DNA of 64,000 bases from Halisarca cf. caerulea (taxonomy: Eukaryota; Porifera; Demospongiae; Chondrillida; Halisarcidae). Both the position numbers and the translations under genes were made by a program. Of the stretch, positions 1-12,068 are shown piece by piece (position 1 is the stretch's first letter; the number at the start of each line of letters is the position of its first letter). The stretch spans positions 4,135,639 through 4,199,638 of the forward strand of contig CAUJGJ010000242.1 of the NCBI GenBank assembly GCA_963170055.1. The letters run 5' to 3'. The notes beneath the pieces were generated by a model, which saw only the letters and a program-made list of their open reading frames with translations, was not told the DNA's origin and ran no database searches.

Positions 1-98
1 CTCTCCCAGAACACAATTAGACAGGTCGCACATCGTCCACAAGACTACCCTGGAATCTTCAGGCAGACACTTGTGACAGGCGCTGGTTAGAACTACAG

Positions 99-480
99 GT
101 ACTTTCAGACACCGCCTCGCAAATGTCTGCTAGGAGCAAGGACGTACCCGATCGCAAGCTCCGACCGTACACCGACCCGTACAATTAACGACTGTGGCAC
201 ACAAAGTGTAGCCGTGCGATGACACGTCACCGCTGGGTACTTTCAGACACCCACCAAAATGTCTGCTAGGAGCAAGGACGCACCCAATCACAAGCTCCGA
301 CCGTACATCGACCCGTACAACGACTGTGGCACACAAAGTGTAGCCGTGCGATGACACGTCACCGCTGGGACTTTCAGACACCCACCAAAATGTCTGCTAG
401 GAGCAAGGACGCACCCAATCACAAGCTCCGACCGCACACCGACTGACACCGTACATCGACTGACACCGTACACCGGCACA
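99..480. repeat. Tandem repeat, about 130-140 bp unit, 3 copies
   Basis: Three imperfect copies start near 99, 239 and 371. Each carries 'actttcagacac', then 'aatgtctgctaggagcaagg', then 'caagctccgaccg'. The 'caaggac...caagctccga' part also occurs in the dispersed repeat that follows, so the array may be an internal part of the same element. ORFs here are repeat artefacts. Confidence 0.75.
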
Positions 481-684
481 CATACGATACGTGTAACCGG
501 GCGATGATCTGCAAGTCTCACGGGCCTTACATCACACCGCTGGGTACTAGACAGCAAAGAGATGGAGAAGAGAACGGTAACTTACAGGCCCTTCCCACTT
601 CCAATGAAGCGGACCTGCCTCCAAAGGACCATGTGGCAAGCAACACTGCAAGGGCGAACTCAAACTCACAACTCCCGCGTCTTT

Positions 685-1095
685 AAGGAGCAAGGACCGT
701 ACCCAATCTGCAAGCTCCGACCGTACACCGACAAAAGGTTGGTGAGTAGCGCCATGCGGCTGACCCTTAACGCCCCACACCGAAGACTTACTCCAGGACC
801 CCTTAAGGGAGACTACTACGGGCTTCCTAGATCCCGCCAGCATGGGCGCAAGGTAGTAGCCTGGTCGGTTTGGTCACCCGGATTCGGAGTTACCCCTTTT
901 CTGAATTCAGCGCTATTGGAGCCTGCAACCAACACAACAACTACTCACAAAGGAAAATGGCGAGGACAGCAGCTTTTATACTAAAGTTCTACTTCCGTTT
1001 AATGTTGAGCATTCTGATTGGCTGTTGTCTTGTTTTGGCGCGCTTTGTGTGCCAATCTAATTAATTGGTGAAATGGAGGGGCTACCCCTTAGCGT
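685..1095. repeat. Dispersed repeat, copy A
   Basis: About 400 bp recur at 3490-3960 with scattered substitutions. Shared landmarks are 'aaaaggttgg', 'ccccttaagggagactac', 'gggcttcctagatcccgcc', 'gaattcagcgctattggagc', 'attctgattggctg' and the closing 'ggggctacccctta'. No clear terminal inverted repeats or target duplication could be fixed, and no transposase frame is present. It is probably a non-autonomous mobile element or a fragment of one. Confidence 0.7.
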
Positions 1096-1554
1096 ACAGG
1101 AAGACATGTCTACGCCCTGTCGATGCAGTACTGGCGAAAGATTATACCATCTTGATGCTCAGACTCCTTGCAGGGTGTGTCACAGTCAGGCAAGAATGGC
1201 TAAGAAACTAAAACACAGTTAACAAAATTTACAGCATAGATACTCTTATGGCATAAAGTGGGCAATGTGATGCCTCTAGGATCTACTATTTAAGCAACAA
1301 TGTATTTTGTTTTGTGTTCTCCACAGCCTAGAAGAACGATAGTTGGCAAGCATATGATTGGATTACCTTCAAATTGTCAAGTTAGCTCTTGAGACTTTTT
1401 GGCAGTGATCTCTACTGTTTGACTTTTCACAAACTTTCACTTATTCTTGCCTCTATAGCACACAGGGCACATTGGATCAAGTGACTTTGGATCAGCAGAC
1501 GTGAGACAATGCAGTAGTTTACTGCTGGGCATACACATGCAGCTTTAGACTAGT
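1096..1554. other. Non-coding stretch
   Basis: AT-rich sequence with no convincing coding frame, repeat or splice-bounded exon that I can support. Confidence 0.5.
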
Positions 1555-2290
1555 GTGTCTAACCCCATTGAGTGTGTGTTCTCTCCATGTGTGTGTTCTC
1601 TATACATTGAGTGTGTGTTCTCTCCATGTGTGTGTTCTCTCTACATTGAGTGGTGTTCTCTCTACATTGAGTGGCGTTCTCTGTACATTGAGGGATGTGT
1701 TCTCTCCACATTGAGTGTGTATTCACTCCACATTGAGTGGCCGTGTTCTCTCTACATTGAGTGGTGTGTTCTTTCCACATTGAGTGGTATGTTCTCTCCA
1801 CATTGAGTGGTGTGTCCTCTCTACATTGAGTGATGTTTTCTCTCCACATTGAGTGGTATGTTCTCTCTACATTGAGTGTGTGTCCTCTCTATATTGAGTG
1901 ATGTTTTCTCTCTGCATTGAGTGGTATGTTCTCTACATTGAGTGGTGTGTTTTCTCCACATTGAGTGGTGTGTTCTCTGTACACTGAGTGGTGTGTTCTC
2001 TCCACACTGAGTGGTGTGTTCTCTCTACATTGAGTGTGTATCCTCTCTACATTGAATGGTGTGTTTTTTCCACATTGAGTGGTGTGTTCACTGTACATTG
2101 AGTGATGTGTCCTCTACACACTAAATTGTGTGTTCTCCCCACACTGAGTGATGTGTTCACTGTACATTGAGTGTATGTTCTCTGTAGATTGAGCGGTGTG
2201 TTCTCCCTCTATATTTAGTAGTGTCACTGTGTTCTCTCTACATTGAGTGGTGTGTTCTCTCCATACATTGAGTGATGTGTTCTCTCTACT
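1555..2290. repeat. Minisatellite, about 21-24 bp unit
   Basis: More than 25 degenerate copies of 'acattgagtggtgtgttctc'. Units vary in length and base content, so this is an old, heterogeneous array. ORFs on both strands here are simple repeat translations. Confidence 0.9.
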
Positions 2291-2895
2291 CTTATCACCT
2301 CTTGGAAGTTAGTCAAAGACCCTTTGTATGGGGCTTTAGAATTCCAGTGTCTGTCCTGCAAGGTGCTGTTGAACGTCTGCTGGTAGCCATTTTTGTACAA
2401 TAGCATGCCTCTTCCCATGGAAATTATGAACAGGGGACAGCTGAGAAGATGACCTACTGCAGCCACCAAACAATTATTTGAATTTGATTTAATTTGATTG
2501 TGTGTGTGAGCGAGTGTGTGGGATACTGGGGGCCTTAGTAGTAGCCTCTGGCTAATGGCCACCCAGTTAAAATAAGAAATTATTATATATTATTATTATT
2601 ATAGGTGAAATCCTCTAAATGTAGTGTCACAAATATTGTGTTGAGCAGCAACTTTGCTGGTGTGTAGTGGGTTTCATGGCGAAGGTTAGCACATCTAATG
2701 ACATAATATTGCTATCCATTTTGTTGTATTTTCTGTGTATTATTGTCTGGATAGTGGTCTGTTGATGGCTGTGTAGTCTTGTAATGTGAGTCTCTTTGTT
2801 TATGCATTCACAATGTGTGCATGACGTGTATAAAATATCTTGCATATCTTTTAGTTTTGTTGTTATTTACATTACTAATTTCAATACAAAATCCG
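2291..2895. other. Mostly non-coding; one doubtful minus-strand exon-like stretch
   Basis: The minus strand of about 2300-2450 has an open frame ending in a possible donor, and could be an exon of an unrecognised gene. No partner exons were found. The rest is AT-rich with nothing recognisable. Confidence 0.25.
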
Positions 2896-3046
2896 ATGGA
2901 GTCAAAGGGTGGCTACGGCGGCAGTTCAGGAGTACCTAAAGAAGTAACATCTAAGGACATTGACGTAGGGGTGAGCTACTGTTCTTAAAGTGTGTTTGAA
3001 TCTACCTCTTAATGCTCTTACCCTTCTCCTTCAGGGTCCATCATAG
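2896..3046 (+). CDS. Doubtful two-exon small ORF
   Basis: An ATG at 2896 opens a 25-codon frame (starting MESKGGYGGSSG) that ends at a GT donor (GGG|gtgagc, exon to 2970). After a pyrimidine-rich acceptor (cttctccttcag) a second exon at 3035 adds Gly-Pro-Ser and a TAG stop at 3044-3046. The splice signals are good and the phase is kept, so this may be the last part of a larger gene whose upstream exons I did not find. No family is recognised. It could also be chance. Confidence 0.3.
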
Positions 3047-3489
3047 AATGTGTCTTCAGCATGATTACATAGTAAATATTGTTATTGGAAGAACATTGTT
3101 TGTTAATGTTTTAAATATGTCCTAAATCATTGTGTGGACTGTATTCTATTGTAAACTAAACAGAGAGAACTTGTATCTAGAATCTTTAAATTTTTCTGCA
3201 TTGACCTGTGATGTGTCATGACTGTTACATACATCACGTGCTTCCGAATCACGTGCTCATGCATTAGACTTTGAATGTCAAAAGATGTCTGGTCTAAATG
3301 CACGCAAATAAGGAGATCTTCAACAGTCATGGCAACCCCCCTGTTAAAGTCAAAGTTACGACATCAAAGGGAACCTTTTGCACTGTCGTTCCTTAAGCTT
3401 CTGGAGTGTCAACTGGTGTCTACAAAGCACTCAAATTGAGGGATATGAGGATCAGGTTGACTATCCGGACCAACGGCCATAGCACTACT

Positions 3490-3965
3490 ATGAAGCAAGG
3501 ACCATATACCCAATCTGCAAGCTCCGATCATACGCCGACAAAAGGTTGGTCAGTAGTGCCATGTGGCTGACTCTTAACGCCCCGCACCAAAGACTTACTC
3601 CAGGACCCCTTAAGGGAGACTACTACGGGCTTCCTAGATCCCGCCAGCATGGGCGCAAGGTAGTAGCCTGATTCGTTTGATCACCCGGGTTCAGAGTTAC
3701 CCCTTTTCTGAATTCAGCGCTATTGGAGCCAACAACCAACACGACAACTACTCACAAAGGAAAATGGTGAGGAAAACAGCTTTGATATCGAAACCATACT
3801 TCCATATTTGCATTAGCCATTCTGATTGGCTGAAATTCGTTTTTTGGTGTGCTTTGTATGCAAGCATAAATGTTCAGTGTAGAAGAAGGGCTACCCCTTA
3901 ATAGAGGGGCTACCCCTTAATAGAATTCAATGGTTACCCCTTAAATAGGGGCTACCCCTTTATGT
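3490..3965. repeat. Dispersed repeat, copy B
   Basis: Second copy of the repeat at 685-1095, in the same orientation. The closing motif 'ggggctacccctta' is reiterated here about four times (3886-3960), which suggests short tandem growth at the 3' edge. Confidence 0.7.
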
Positions 3966-4219
3966 ACAGTAATGAAAGCAATCAATGTGAAATGATCGAT
4001 TGGTTATTATGCTTGCCATACTAAATTTATTGTTAATAAATCGTACTATCCCTGATGATACAATCAAAACTTAAGCTTAGTATTTCAAGGGAGGCAATTG
4101 TGGTACCAAAACAACACTTTTTTGATTATTATAGTTACTGATGTTTGTTATAATGAAATTCATGGTCAGTGGTGACATAGTGGGGTGGTGGCAATGGGTT
4201 GGATGTGCGTGTCACTGTC

Positions 4220-4221
4220 AC

Positions 4222-4282
<61 letters not shown>
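4220..4282. repeat. (GT)n microsatellite
   Basis: About 30 uninterrupted GT dinucleotides. Confidence 0.95.
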
Positions 4283-4287
<5 letters not shown>

Positions 4288-4645
4288 TACCTTCAGCCTC
4301 TGTTGTGGACTTAACTATTCTCTAACTGTTATAAGTGTTAGTATGTAACTCAGTAGTAGATGTCTATATGTGCTTTGATGTGCAATAGGTATATTGAGTG
4401 TGAACAAGTGGTTGGCGATTAGCGCTGAACTCTGAGAACAATGATGTTTTTGTATTGTGCTGGATGGACATGTGGAGTGCCACGTGTAATAAATTATTCT
4501 TGGTGAATCTGATGAGTGTAGGTGTCCAGTTTAGCGTCGACCAAGTTCGACTGTTCTAGGCTATAGATATTTTGTTGTTGATCGCGTTGGAGCGGAGCTA
4601 GGTGCACGTTTTGCATGGAGCACGCTTAGTAGCTCGGAACAAGTC

Positions 4646-4649
<4 letters not shown>

Positions 4650-4681
<32 letters not shown>

Positions 4682-4740
4682 AAAAGTGTGGTATGTGTGT
4701 GAGTGTTTGTGTGTGTGTGTATGTGTTGTGTGTGTGTGTT

Positions 4741-4771
<31 letters not shown>

Positions 4772-4780
4772 TTGTGTGGG
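4650..4780. repeat. Interrupted (GT)n tract
   Basis: GT runs broken by TTT and by a short A-run. They are followed at about 4841-4940 by two copies of a 50-55 bp segment ('atataacacaa...gatcagatgcc'). Confidence 0.9.
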
Positions 4781-5105
4781 GGCATGGGAAGGCTTGCACA
4801 GACTTTCTTTGCTAGATTGGCCTCTCTCCTGGCAAACAAGCGAAATATAACACAATGATGGGATTGATCAGATGCCAAGCGACAAGCGACAGGCGAAATA
4901 TAACACAACGATGGGGTTGATCAGATGCCAAATCAGTTTCTCTTTCATGAGATCGGCAATTGTGTGCCTTTGTGGAGCCCGATCCAGTCACCATCATGTG
5001 AGCAAGGTATGTGACAGCATTCCACTATCTGTCACAGAAGGAGGACTTTCGCTGTGAACAATATGTACACATATTTTGTCTAATTTGAATAAGATAATGT
5101 AAAAA

Positions 5106-5530
5106 AAGTTTGTGTTTTTGTGTTTTTGTGCGTGTGTGTGTGTGTGTGTTGTGTGTGTGTTTGTGTGTGTGTGTTTGTGTGTGTTTGTGTTTGTGTGTGT
5201 GCGTGTTGTGTGCGTTTGTGTGTGTGTGTGTGCGTGTTTGTGTGTTTGTGTGTGTTTATGTGTGTTTGTGTGTGCGTGTGTGTGCGTGTTGTGTGTGTGT
5301 GTGCGTGTATTTGTGTGTTTGTGTGTTTGTATGTGTATGTTGTGTGTTTGTGTTTGTGTGTGTGTGTGTGTGTTTGTGTGCATGTGCATGTGTGTTTGCA
5401 TGTATGTGTATGTTGTGTGTTTGTGTGTGTGTGTTTGTGTACATGTGCATGTGTGTTTGCGTACATGTGTTTGTTTTTGTGTGTGCATTTGTGTGTGTGT
5501 GTGTGTGCATGTGTGTGTGTGTGTGTATAG
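5106..5530. repeat. Long interrupted (GT)n tract
   Basis: About 420 bp of GT repeats with regular TTTGTG, GCGTG and CATG interruptions. All three frames of each strand stay open only because of this composition. It is not coding. Confidence 0.95.
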
Positions 5531-5557
5531 CCGCTCAGTAATTATGTAAGGAAAAAT

Positions 5558-5732
5558 ATTGGAATGGAAAATGGACAGTACATTGGAATAGGAGAGTGGA
5601 CAGTACATTGCATTTGGAATAGGAGAGTGGGCAGTACATTGAAATAGGAGAGTGGGCAGTACATTGGAATAGGAGAGTGGGCAGTACATTGGAATAGGAG
5701 AATGGACAGTACATTGGAATAGGAGAGTTGAG
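5558..5732. repeat. Tandem repeat, about 25 bp unit
   Basis: Six or so copies of 'acattggaataggagagtgg' with the linker 'acagt'. Confidence 0.9.
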
Positions 5733-5988
5733 AACATAAACTTGAAAATTAATGCGTCTTGAAACAAATTATAATATTGCATGAAAAGTGAGCTTCGAAA
5801 GCTCTCCTTGCAAGAGGTCATACAGTAAATCATAGTGCGATTCTAGGAAGCATTTCCATTGATTTCAAATTTGGAATTGAAATAAATATGAGCTAATAAC
5901 CCACATCACATGCTGTGCTGTGGTAGAGGAATCCAAGACAGTTGTGACTGAATATGTCAAAAGCACACACATGCACATATATACATAT

Positions 5989-8900
5989 TTAGTCCACATA
6001 GTCATCCAACAAGGAGGCTAGACCAGATCCTGTGTTAACACGAGGGCTTGCACGTTTGACTGATGGAGAGTGCACAATTGTTCCTCTCCGTTCCTCAGTA
6101 GCCAGCAAGCCAGCCAGCCCTTGGCTCATAGAAGACGTTGACAATACACTGTTAGGACTTTGGATAGGGGTTGACTCTCTAGGGTCTGCCTCTGAAAGAT
6201 TTCTTGAGGAATTTAATGAAGAAGGAAAACCATCTTTTCTGGCAGAGTTGTTGGAACTCTGTGATGTGTCCATCTCTCCAGTCCCCTTGACATGTATACC
6301 AGGACGAGACGCAGGGCTGAAAAAACTAGTGGCTCCTCCCAAATGTGGTGTAGCCAACAGCTTCCATTTCAACAGAGTCAGTGAACCTAAGCAGTGAAAC
6401 AGTGTGCTAACACAAAACAGGGGCAGGGGATGGCAACTCACATTTTGAGGGTAGGGGTCAAATGTAATACTGCTGCATGTACCATCCAGGATCTTTCATC
6501 CCACTACTCTTGCGAGCACTCCTATATCCCTAATGTACTAACCCTACAACCAGCACATATTATAGCACTTCAGGACAATGTAGCGCTGTACCAAAGAGTG
6601 GGTGTGGTTCAGTTCAATTGCGCTCAATATAGCGAGAGGATCTAATATCTAGTGCATTCTAAGCTTGCGTAAAAACAATTCAAAGTTGAGAAGGGGATGA
6701 CTGTAGTTCCCAAAGAAACAATGCCGGGAGTTTGTCAAATGAGGATACATAGCTAGAGGGCTGGACAGACAGGGATAGACAGGCACAGGTCTAGACAGGT
6801 GTAGAGCCTGGTGGGTATAGGTCTAGACAGGTGTGGAGCCTGGTGGGCATAGGTCTAGACAGGTATGGAGCCTGGTGGGCATAGGTCTAGACAGGTGTAG
6901 AGCCTGGTGGGCATAAGTCTAGACAGGTATGGAGCCTGTTGGGCATAGGTCTAGACAGGGTTACCTGGCTAGACAGGTGTGGAGCTTGGTAATCATAGGT
7001 CTAGACAGGTGTGGAGCCTAGCCCGGTGGGTATAGGTCTAGAGAGGTGTGGAGCCTGGTGGGTATAGGTCTAGACAGGTGTGGGATTAGACAGCTATAGG
7101 ACTTGAAGGACACAGATCAATATTGACAGACATAGAACATAGAAAAATTGGGTGGAGTGGGAGCAGTGTGAAAATTCCTCAGGGATTCCCCAGTACACCC
7201 CAGTGGGAGGACCCCAGTACACCCCAGTGGGAGGACCCCAGTACACCCCAGTGGGAGGACCCCAGTACACCCCAGTGGGAGGACCCAGTGCACTCTACTG
7301 GGTGGACCCAGTACACCCCAGTGGAAGGACCCCAGTACACCCCAGTGGGAGGACCCAGTGCACTCTACTGGGTGGACCCAGTACACCCCAGTGGGTGGAC
7401 CCAGTACACCCCAGTGGAAGGACCCCAGTACACCCCAGTGGGAGGACCCAGTGCACTCTACTGGGTGGACCCAGTACACCCCAGTGGGTGGACCCAGTAC
7501 ACCCCAGTGGAAGGACCCCAGTACACCCCAGTGGGAGGACCCAGTGCACTCTACTGGGTGGACCCAGTACACCCCAGTGGGTGGACCCAGTACACCCCAG
7601 TGGGAGGACCCAGTGCACTCTACTGGGAGGACCCAGTACACCCCAGTGGGTGGACCCAGTACACCCCAGTGGGAGGACCCCAGTACACCCCAGTGGGAGG
7701 ACCCAGTGCACTCTACTGGGTGGACCCAGTACACCCCAGTGGGAGGACCCCAGTACACCCCAGTGGGAGGACCCAGTGCACTCTACTGGGAGGACCCAGT
7801 ACACCCCAGTGGGTGGACCCAGTACACCCCAGTGGAAGGACCCCAGTACACCCCAGTGGGAGGACCCAGTACACCCCAGTGGGTGGACCCAGTACACCCC
7901 AGTGGGAGGACCCAGTGCACTCTACTGGGAGGACCCAGTACACCCCAGTGGGTGGACCCAGTACACCCCAGTGGGAGGACCCCAGTACACCCCAGTGGGA
8001 GGACCCAGTGCACTCTACTGGGTGGACCCAGTACACCCCAGTGGGTGGACCCAGTACACCCCAGTGGAAGGACCTTAAGGTGATGAAGTCCTAGCACATA
8101 CCTTCTAGTGGCTTGACAATTTTAAGCTTCTCAGGAGCAATATATGGTCCTCGATACTTGCGCAACTCCTCCCCCATACTGCTGACAGAAAAGGTGTCAG
8201 ATGGAGCAGGAGAGGATGTTCTAGGCTCACCCAATTGGCTGACTGGAGTGCTATGAGTGCTAACACCTGCAGACTCCATGGGCACCCCTTTAGAGTCCGC
8301 AGTAGCACTACATTCAAGAAGGTCTTCGATCTCCTTAATCAGCTTTTCACGCTTCTGTTGAGTCTGGATTGTTGATTTCACTGTTTCCATGACAACTTTG
8401 GCATGCTGGTTGACATAACCATTTGCAGTGGGTTTTTCTGAAGAAACAAGTTCTCTTCGAATGGCATCTTCTATTTCACAAACTAGAGACTCCTAACAAA
8501 CAAGCAAAGGCAAAGAATTATGGTTGTGGTATACCATAGGGGTATCTATTTTTGCACAAGATAAATTTTTGGTATATTCATGGTTCATTCCCGATCCACG
8601 AAAATTTTGTACTCGCAAAGTAATTTTGTCTTATTGAACCCTGCATTGATGGGCTTCATAGCCATTATGCTCTTGTTGCTATTTTTGATTTCTAAAACTA
8701 CCGTTATGGCACTATTGTGTCTGTCAAAAGACATATTTCCTGATCCTACTGGTCCTCTTTCTGCAGATATCCCACCACCGGCATTTGGCAAGCGAATATC
8801 GAAGTCTTGTCAGTGGAGAAACAAGATCCCAGTATGAAGATGTGGACTCAGGGGTGTACGGCCAGCTAACTAGTGAGCAAGGAGCACAGGTTGGCAAGTC

Positions 8901-10597
8901 ATCTAGCACGTTTTTCCACGTCTGCCGACGGCCTACAGGTCTGCTGACGGCCTGCAGGTCTGCTGACGGCCTACAGGTCTGCCGACGGCCTACAGGTCTG
9001 CTGACGGCCTACAGGTCTGCCGACGGCCTACAGGTCTGCTGATGGCCTACAGGTCTGCTGACAGCCTACAGGTCTGCTGACAGCCTACAGGTCTGCTGAT
9101 GGCCTACAGGTCTGCTGACAGCCTACAGGTCTGCTGACGGCCTACAGGTCTGCTGACGGCCCACAGGTCTGCTGACAGCCTACAGGTCTGCTGACGGCCC
9201 ACAGGTCTGCTGATGGCCTACAGGTCTGCTGACGGCCTACAGGTCTGCTGACGGCCCACAGGTCTGCTGACGGCCCACAGGTCTGCTGACGGCCCACAGG
9301 TCTGCTGACGGCCCACAGGTCTGCTGACGGCCTACAGGTCTGCTGATGGCCCACAGGTGTGTAGCTTGAATATTTACATAGCAGCCATAATAAATTTTAT
9401 TTTCGTATGTAAGACAACCAGTGAAATTTAGACCCTGTGAAAATTTTGATAAGAGGCCACATACACACACACACACAGAAGCACCTATCCCAGATATTAC
9501 CATGGCAACAGATTGCACAAATACCAGCGGTTACCACAGTAACAGATCACACAAGCACCTACCCCAGTTGTTGCCTCAGCGATGGATGAGTTGCTGTCTG
9601 TGTCAACAAATGAAGAGGAAAAAGGTTGCTGTGCCTTCAAGGTCTGAATCTCCTCCTGAGCTTCTTTCCAAAGCATGGAGCACTCTTCATGTTTTTCAGA
9701 GAGTTCTGTCACTTCTGCTGTTAACTGTGCATGTGAAACATGTGCATCTGAAAGTTTCTCTTTTAGGACTTCATTTTCTGCAAACAACTGTGTCTGTGTT
9801 TGCTGAAGATCTTCTATTCTACAACTAAAATCACTAAGTTTTGTCAGCAAATCTTTATTCTCTGTTGATAATGAACCTGAGTCACTTTGAAGTCGTTTCA
9901 GGTGGCTATTTGCCTCAGCTGTGGGGATTAACGGAACATAAGTACTCCCTACAATCACTCTCTACATGCAAACAATCACTCCCTACATGCAAAGAATCAC
10001 TCCCTACATGCAAACAAGCACTCCCTACACGCAAACAATCACTCACCAAGCTGCTTCATGCACTGCTGAACCAAGTCTCGCTCTTTCCTCTCCAAAGTCT
10101 CAGCCTGACTACGCAAATACTCTGTCTACCAAGAAACAAAAACATGATGGCTATGCAAAGGACCATTGGTAGATGTTATAGACAAACTTCAGTCCGCAGT
10201 TCAGTGTTGTCAGATCTCAGCGAGCGAGACTCCTCCCGCAGCATCTGAATCCACTCTGGTAGGAATTCCCCTTCTAAAAGCTGCTCAGGAGGCATCTCAT
10301 CCACCAGGTCATGAATGTACATGCTCAGAAGATTCTCCTTCTTCGACACTTCATGTTTGAGCTGAGCAGCTGTAGATTCCAGAGTCTCCTTCAGGTCCAA
10401 AGCTGCTGTTAAGTCACTTTCCAGCAGCTCATTGCGTTGGAGGAGGAGCTGCCCCACCTTAGCTGCCACCTCCAGTTCTTGTTCCCTCTGTGGAAACAGT
10501 ACACAAACAAGTGCACTTGAAGGCATCTACCACTCACTACACATCAAGTCCTGATCACCTCTAGAAGCAGAGCATGTAAGGCTTCAGTGTCGTTCAT
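5989..10597 (-). CDS. TRAK: TRAK/Milton-type kinesin adaptor
   Basis: Trafficking kinesin-binding (Milton/TRAK/HAP1) family: coiled-coil adaptors that link kinesin and dynein to mitochondria through Miro. Coding exons on the minus strand: 10597-10559, 10487-10188, 10125-10047, 9918-9563, 8492-8102, 6386-5989 (stop TAA). Phases agree and give about 520 residues. The HAP1_N coiled coil is plain: REQELEVAAKVGQ near residue 14, KENLLSMYI, then LTAEVTELSEKHEE and WKEAQEEIQTL. Exon 5 ends in EKLKIVKPLEG, a motif typical of TRAK proteins just before their C-terminal region, and the last exon continues in homologous style. The chosen start is the first ATG (MNDTEALHALL). The open frame extends a few codons further 5', so a longer N-terminus is possible; an upstream non-coding exon may end near 11335. 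Introns hold three minisatellites. Vertebrate TRAKs are longer at the C-terminus. Confidence 0.9.
6740..7090. repeat. Minisatellite in TRAK intron, about 32 bp unit
   Basis: Copies of 'ggtctagacaggtgtggagc' followed by 'ctggtgggcata'. It is followed directly by the next array. Confidence 0.9.
7188..8078. repeat. Minisatellite in TRAK intron, 23-24 bp unit with variants
   Basis: About 38 copies of 'cagtacaccccagtgggagg' with variants 'gtgcactctactgggtgg' and 'gtggaagg'. The variants recur in an ordered pattern (for example A-A-B-C blocks), which points to higher-order amplification. The array ends about 24 bp from the exon boundary at 8102. ORFs of up to 323 codons on both strands are artefacts. 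Confidence 0.95.
8925..9358. repeat. Minisatellite in TRAK intron, 19 bp unit
   Basis: About 22 copies of 'gcctacaggtctgctgacg' with c/t and g/a variants, located between the exons at 8492 and 9563. Confidence 0.95.
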
Positions 10598-11000
10598 GGT
10601 TGCATTATTCAACTGATGGGGCTCTGGGGTAAGAGAAGAGATTACCACTCACAGCACACACACAGCTGATGTGCAGCACATGACGCAAAACAGCACACGC
10701 CCCCACTAATTAGGGGAGTAGGAGCATTCACATAATTGAGGGGGCCAGAGATTCTAGATGGAGCATAATACAGCAATATGCTAGACACGTGTATGATATA
10801 TATTTGGCTCCATGGTCTCTAAAAGTGCGGGGGCAGGGCCCCCCTGGTTCCTACACCTATGCTGATTTCACGCAAACTACAAAGTTTGTCCTGTGCAGCT
10901 GTACCCGGTCCCCCCTCCCCTGAATACGCTTGTGTTCGCTGCGCTAATGGAAACACATAATATTGTCCATGGTCAATAATCAATACGGTGTAGTCAACCT

Positions 11001-11092
11001 TAGTCTGACGTAGCCAGACCCATGCTCGCCGTGACTGACGTCACCGGCACCGGTTAATATGGCGGAAAGGGTCGGCTACGCCAGACTATAGC
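11001..11092. mobile_element. 92-bp inverted-repeat MITE with 10-bp flanking duplication
   Basis: The left end TAGTCTGACGTAGCCAGACC is nearly the reverse complement of the right end (GGGTCGGCTACGCCAGACTA). It is flanked by identical 10-bp direct repeats TAGTCAACCT at 10991-11000 and 11093-11102, which fits a 9-10 bp target duplication as in Mutator-like elements. The same TAGTCTGGC terminus is found at 56911. Its middle contains TGACGTCA and AATATGGCGG. Confidence 0.75.
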
Positions 11093-11102
11093 TAGTCAAC
11101 CT

Positions 11103-11618
11103 ATGATCGATCATATCAATTTGGTATAAAATTACACGAGGAATACAATTATCAATAGGGAATACTTAACTAGGTTATTGAGTTAATGACTTGTTACGCA
11201 CATCCACGCTGTCATAGTCTGCCACGGCCATCGACAACTTACCCCGCGCATACATAAGCCCCGCGGTTCAACAAATAGTGATGACGCCTCACGCGCTGGG
11301 CAAAACATGAGAATTCTTACCCTCTACTTCGTTGGCCTCTTTGTTCCCAGCCAGCCTAGACACTTCACTTCAGATTCAAAGAAATCCGTCCCAAAGAAGG
11401 ATTGCGAGTCGGGATAAACGTTTCCTGTGGGCTCTTGTAAACTAGTTGAGTGACGTCATCAGTAGAGGGGGCGTATCTCAAGACCTACGAATTCTTCTGA
11501 GCTGAGCGATGGCCTTCGACGCGGGAACCGAGACGATAAGTACTTTCTTCGTACCTTGTCTCGCAGCCAATTCTTTTAACTTACATAGCATTTTCATTCG
11601 GAAGATATACAGGAACTG
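11103..11618. promoter_or_regulatory. Shared promoter region of divergent TRAK and MAGUK genes
   Basis: The two genes are head to head and this stretch lies between their first exons. It contains a possible minus-strand 5' UTR exon ending at a GTAAGA donor near 11335, and a possible plus-strand leader exon with an out-of-frame ATG at about 11509 and a donor near 11536 (GTACTT). No TATA box was recognised. Confidence 0.45.
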
Positions 11619-11999
11619 ATGCGAACGTTGGAAGATGTTGGCCCTAGGCTAAAGGGAAGAGCGGAAGATGTGTCATTTGTGAAAAGAGTTGTTGCTAGCA
11701 GCGAATTTGAAACTTTATTGAAGGTATCACGCAATGTATGCAACGGAAAATCTCTCTAAGTTACGCTCAGCTCTTGTTCTGTCTGGGCACAGTTGCACCA
11801 CGAAGTTACAACAGGGCCGACCAAGTCCACTAGACCCACTACAATGAACTCACTGGAGCTAGCTCAGGAGGTGTGCATCGGCGATGCAGCGAAGAGAATT
11901 TTGTTAAGGAATTGGCTCTTTTTCTGCAGATCTCTCACGAGCTCAGAAGTGCCTCTAGTTCAGTCGTTCAGGAACTAATTGGACTTCTTAGGAAACCCC

Positions 12000-12068
<69 letters not shown>

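Noticed and set aside
5110..5549. Cys/Val and His/Thr ORFs in GT/CA tracts
   Set aside because: Dinucleotide repeats are open in several frames; the same holds for all CA/GT tracts in the window.
7123..8094. ORFs up to 323 codons on both strands over the 23-24 bp array
   Set aside because: Open in five or six frames purely from repeat composition; they overlap a TRAK intron and have no non-repetitive domain.
8580..8837. 85-codon plus-strand ORF with a hydrophobic stretch
   Set aside because: In a TRAK intron, AT-rich, no splice signals or partner exons; probably a fragment of a dispersed repeat.
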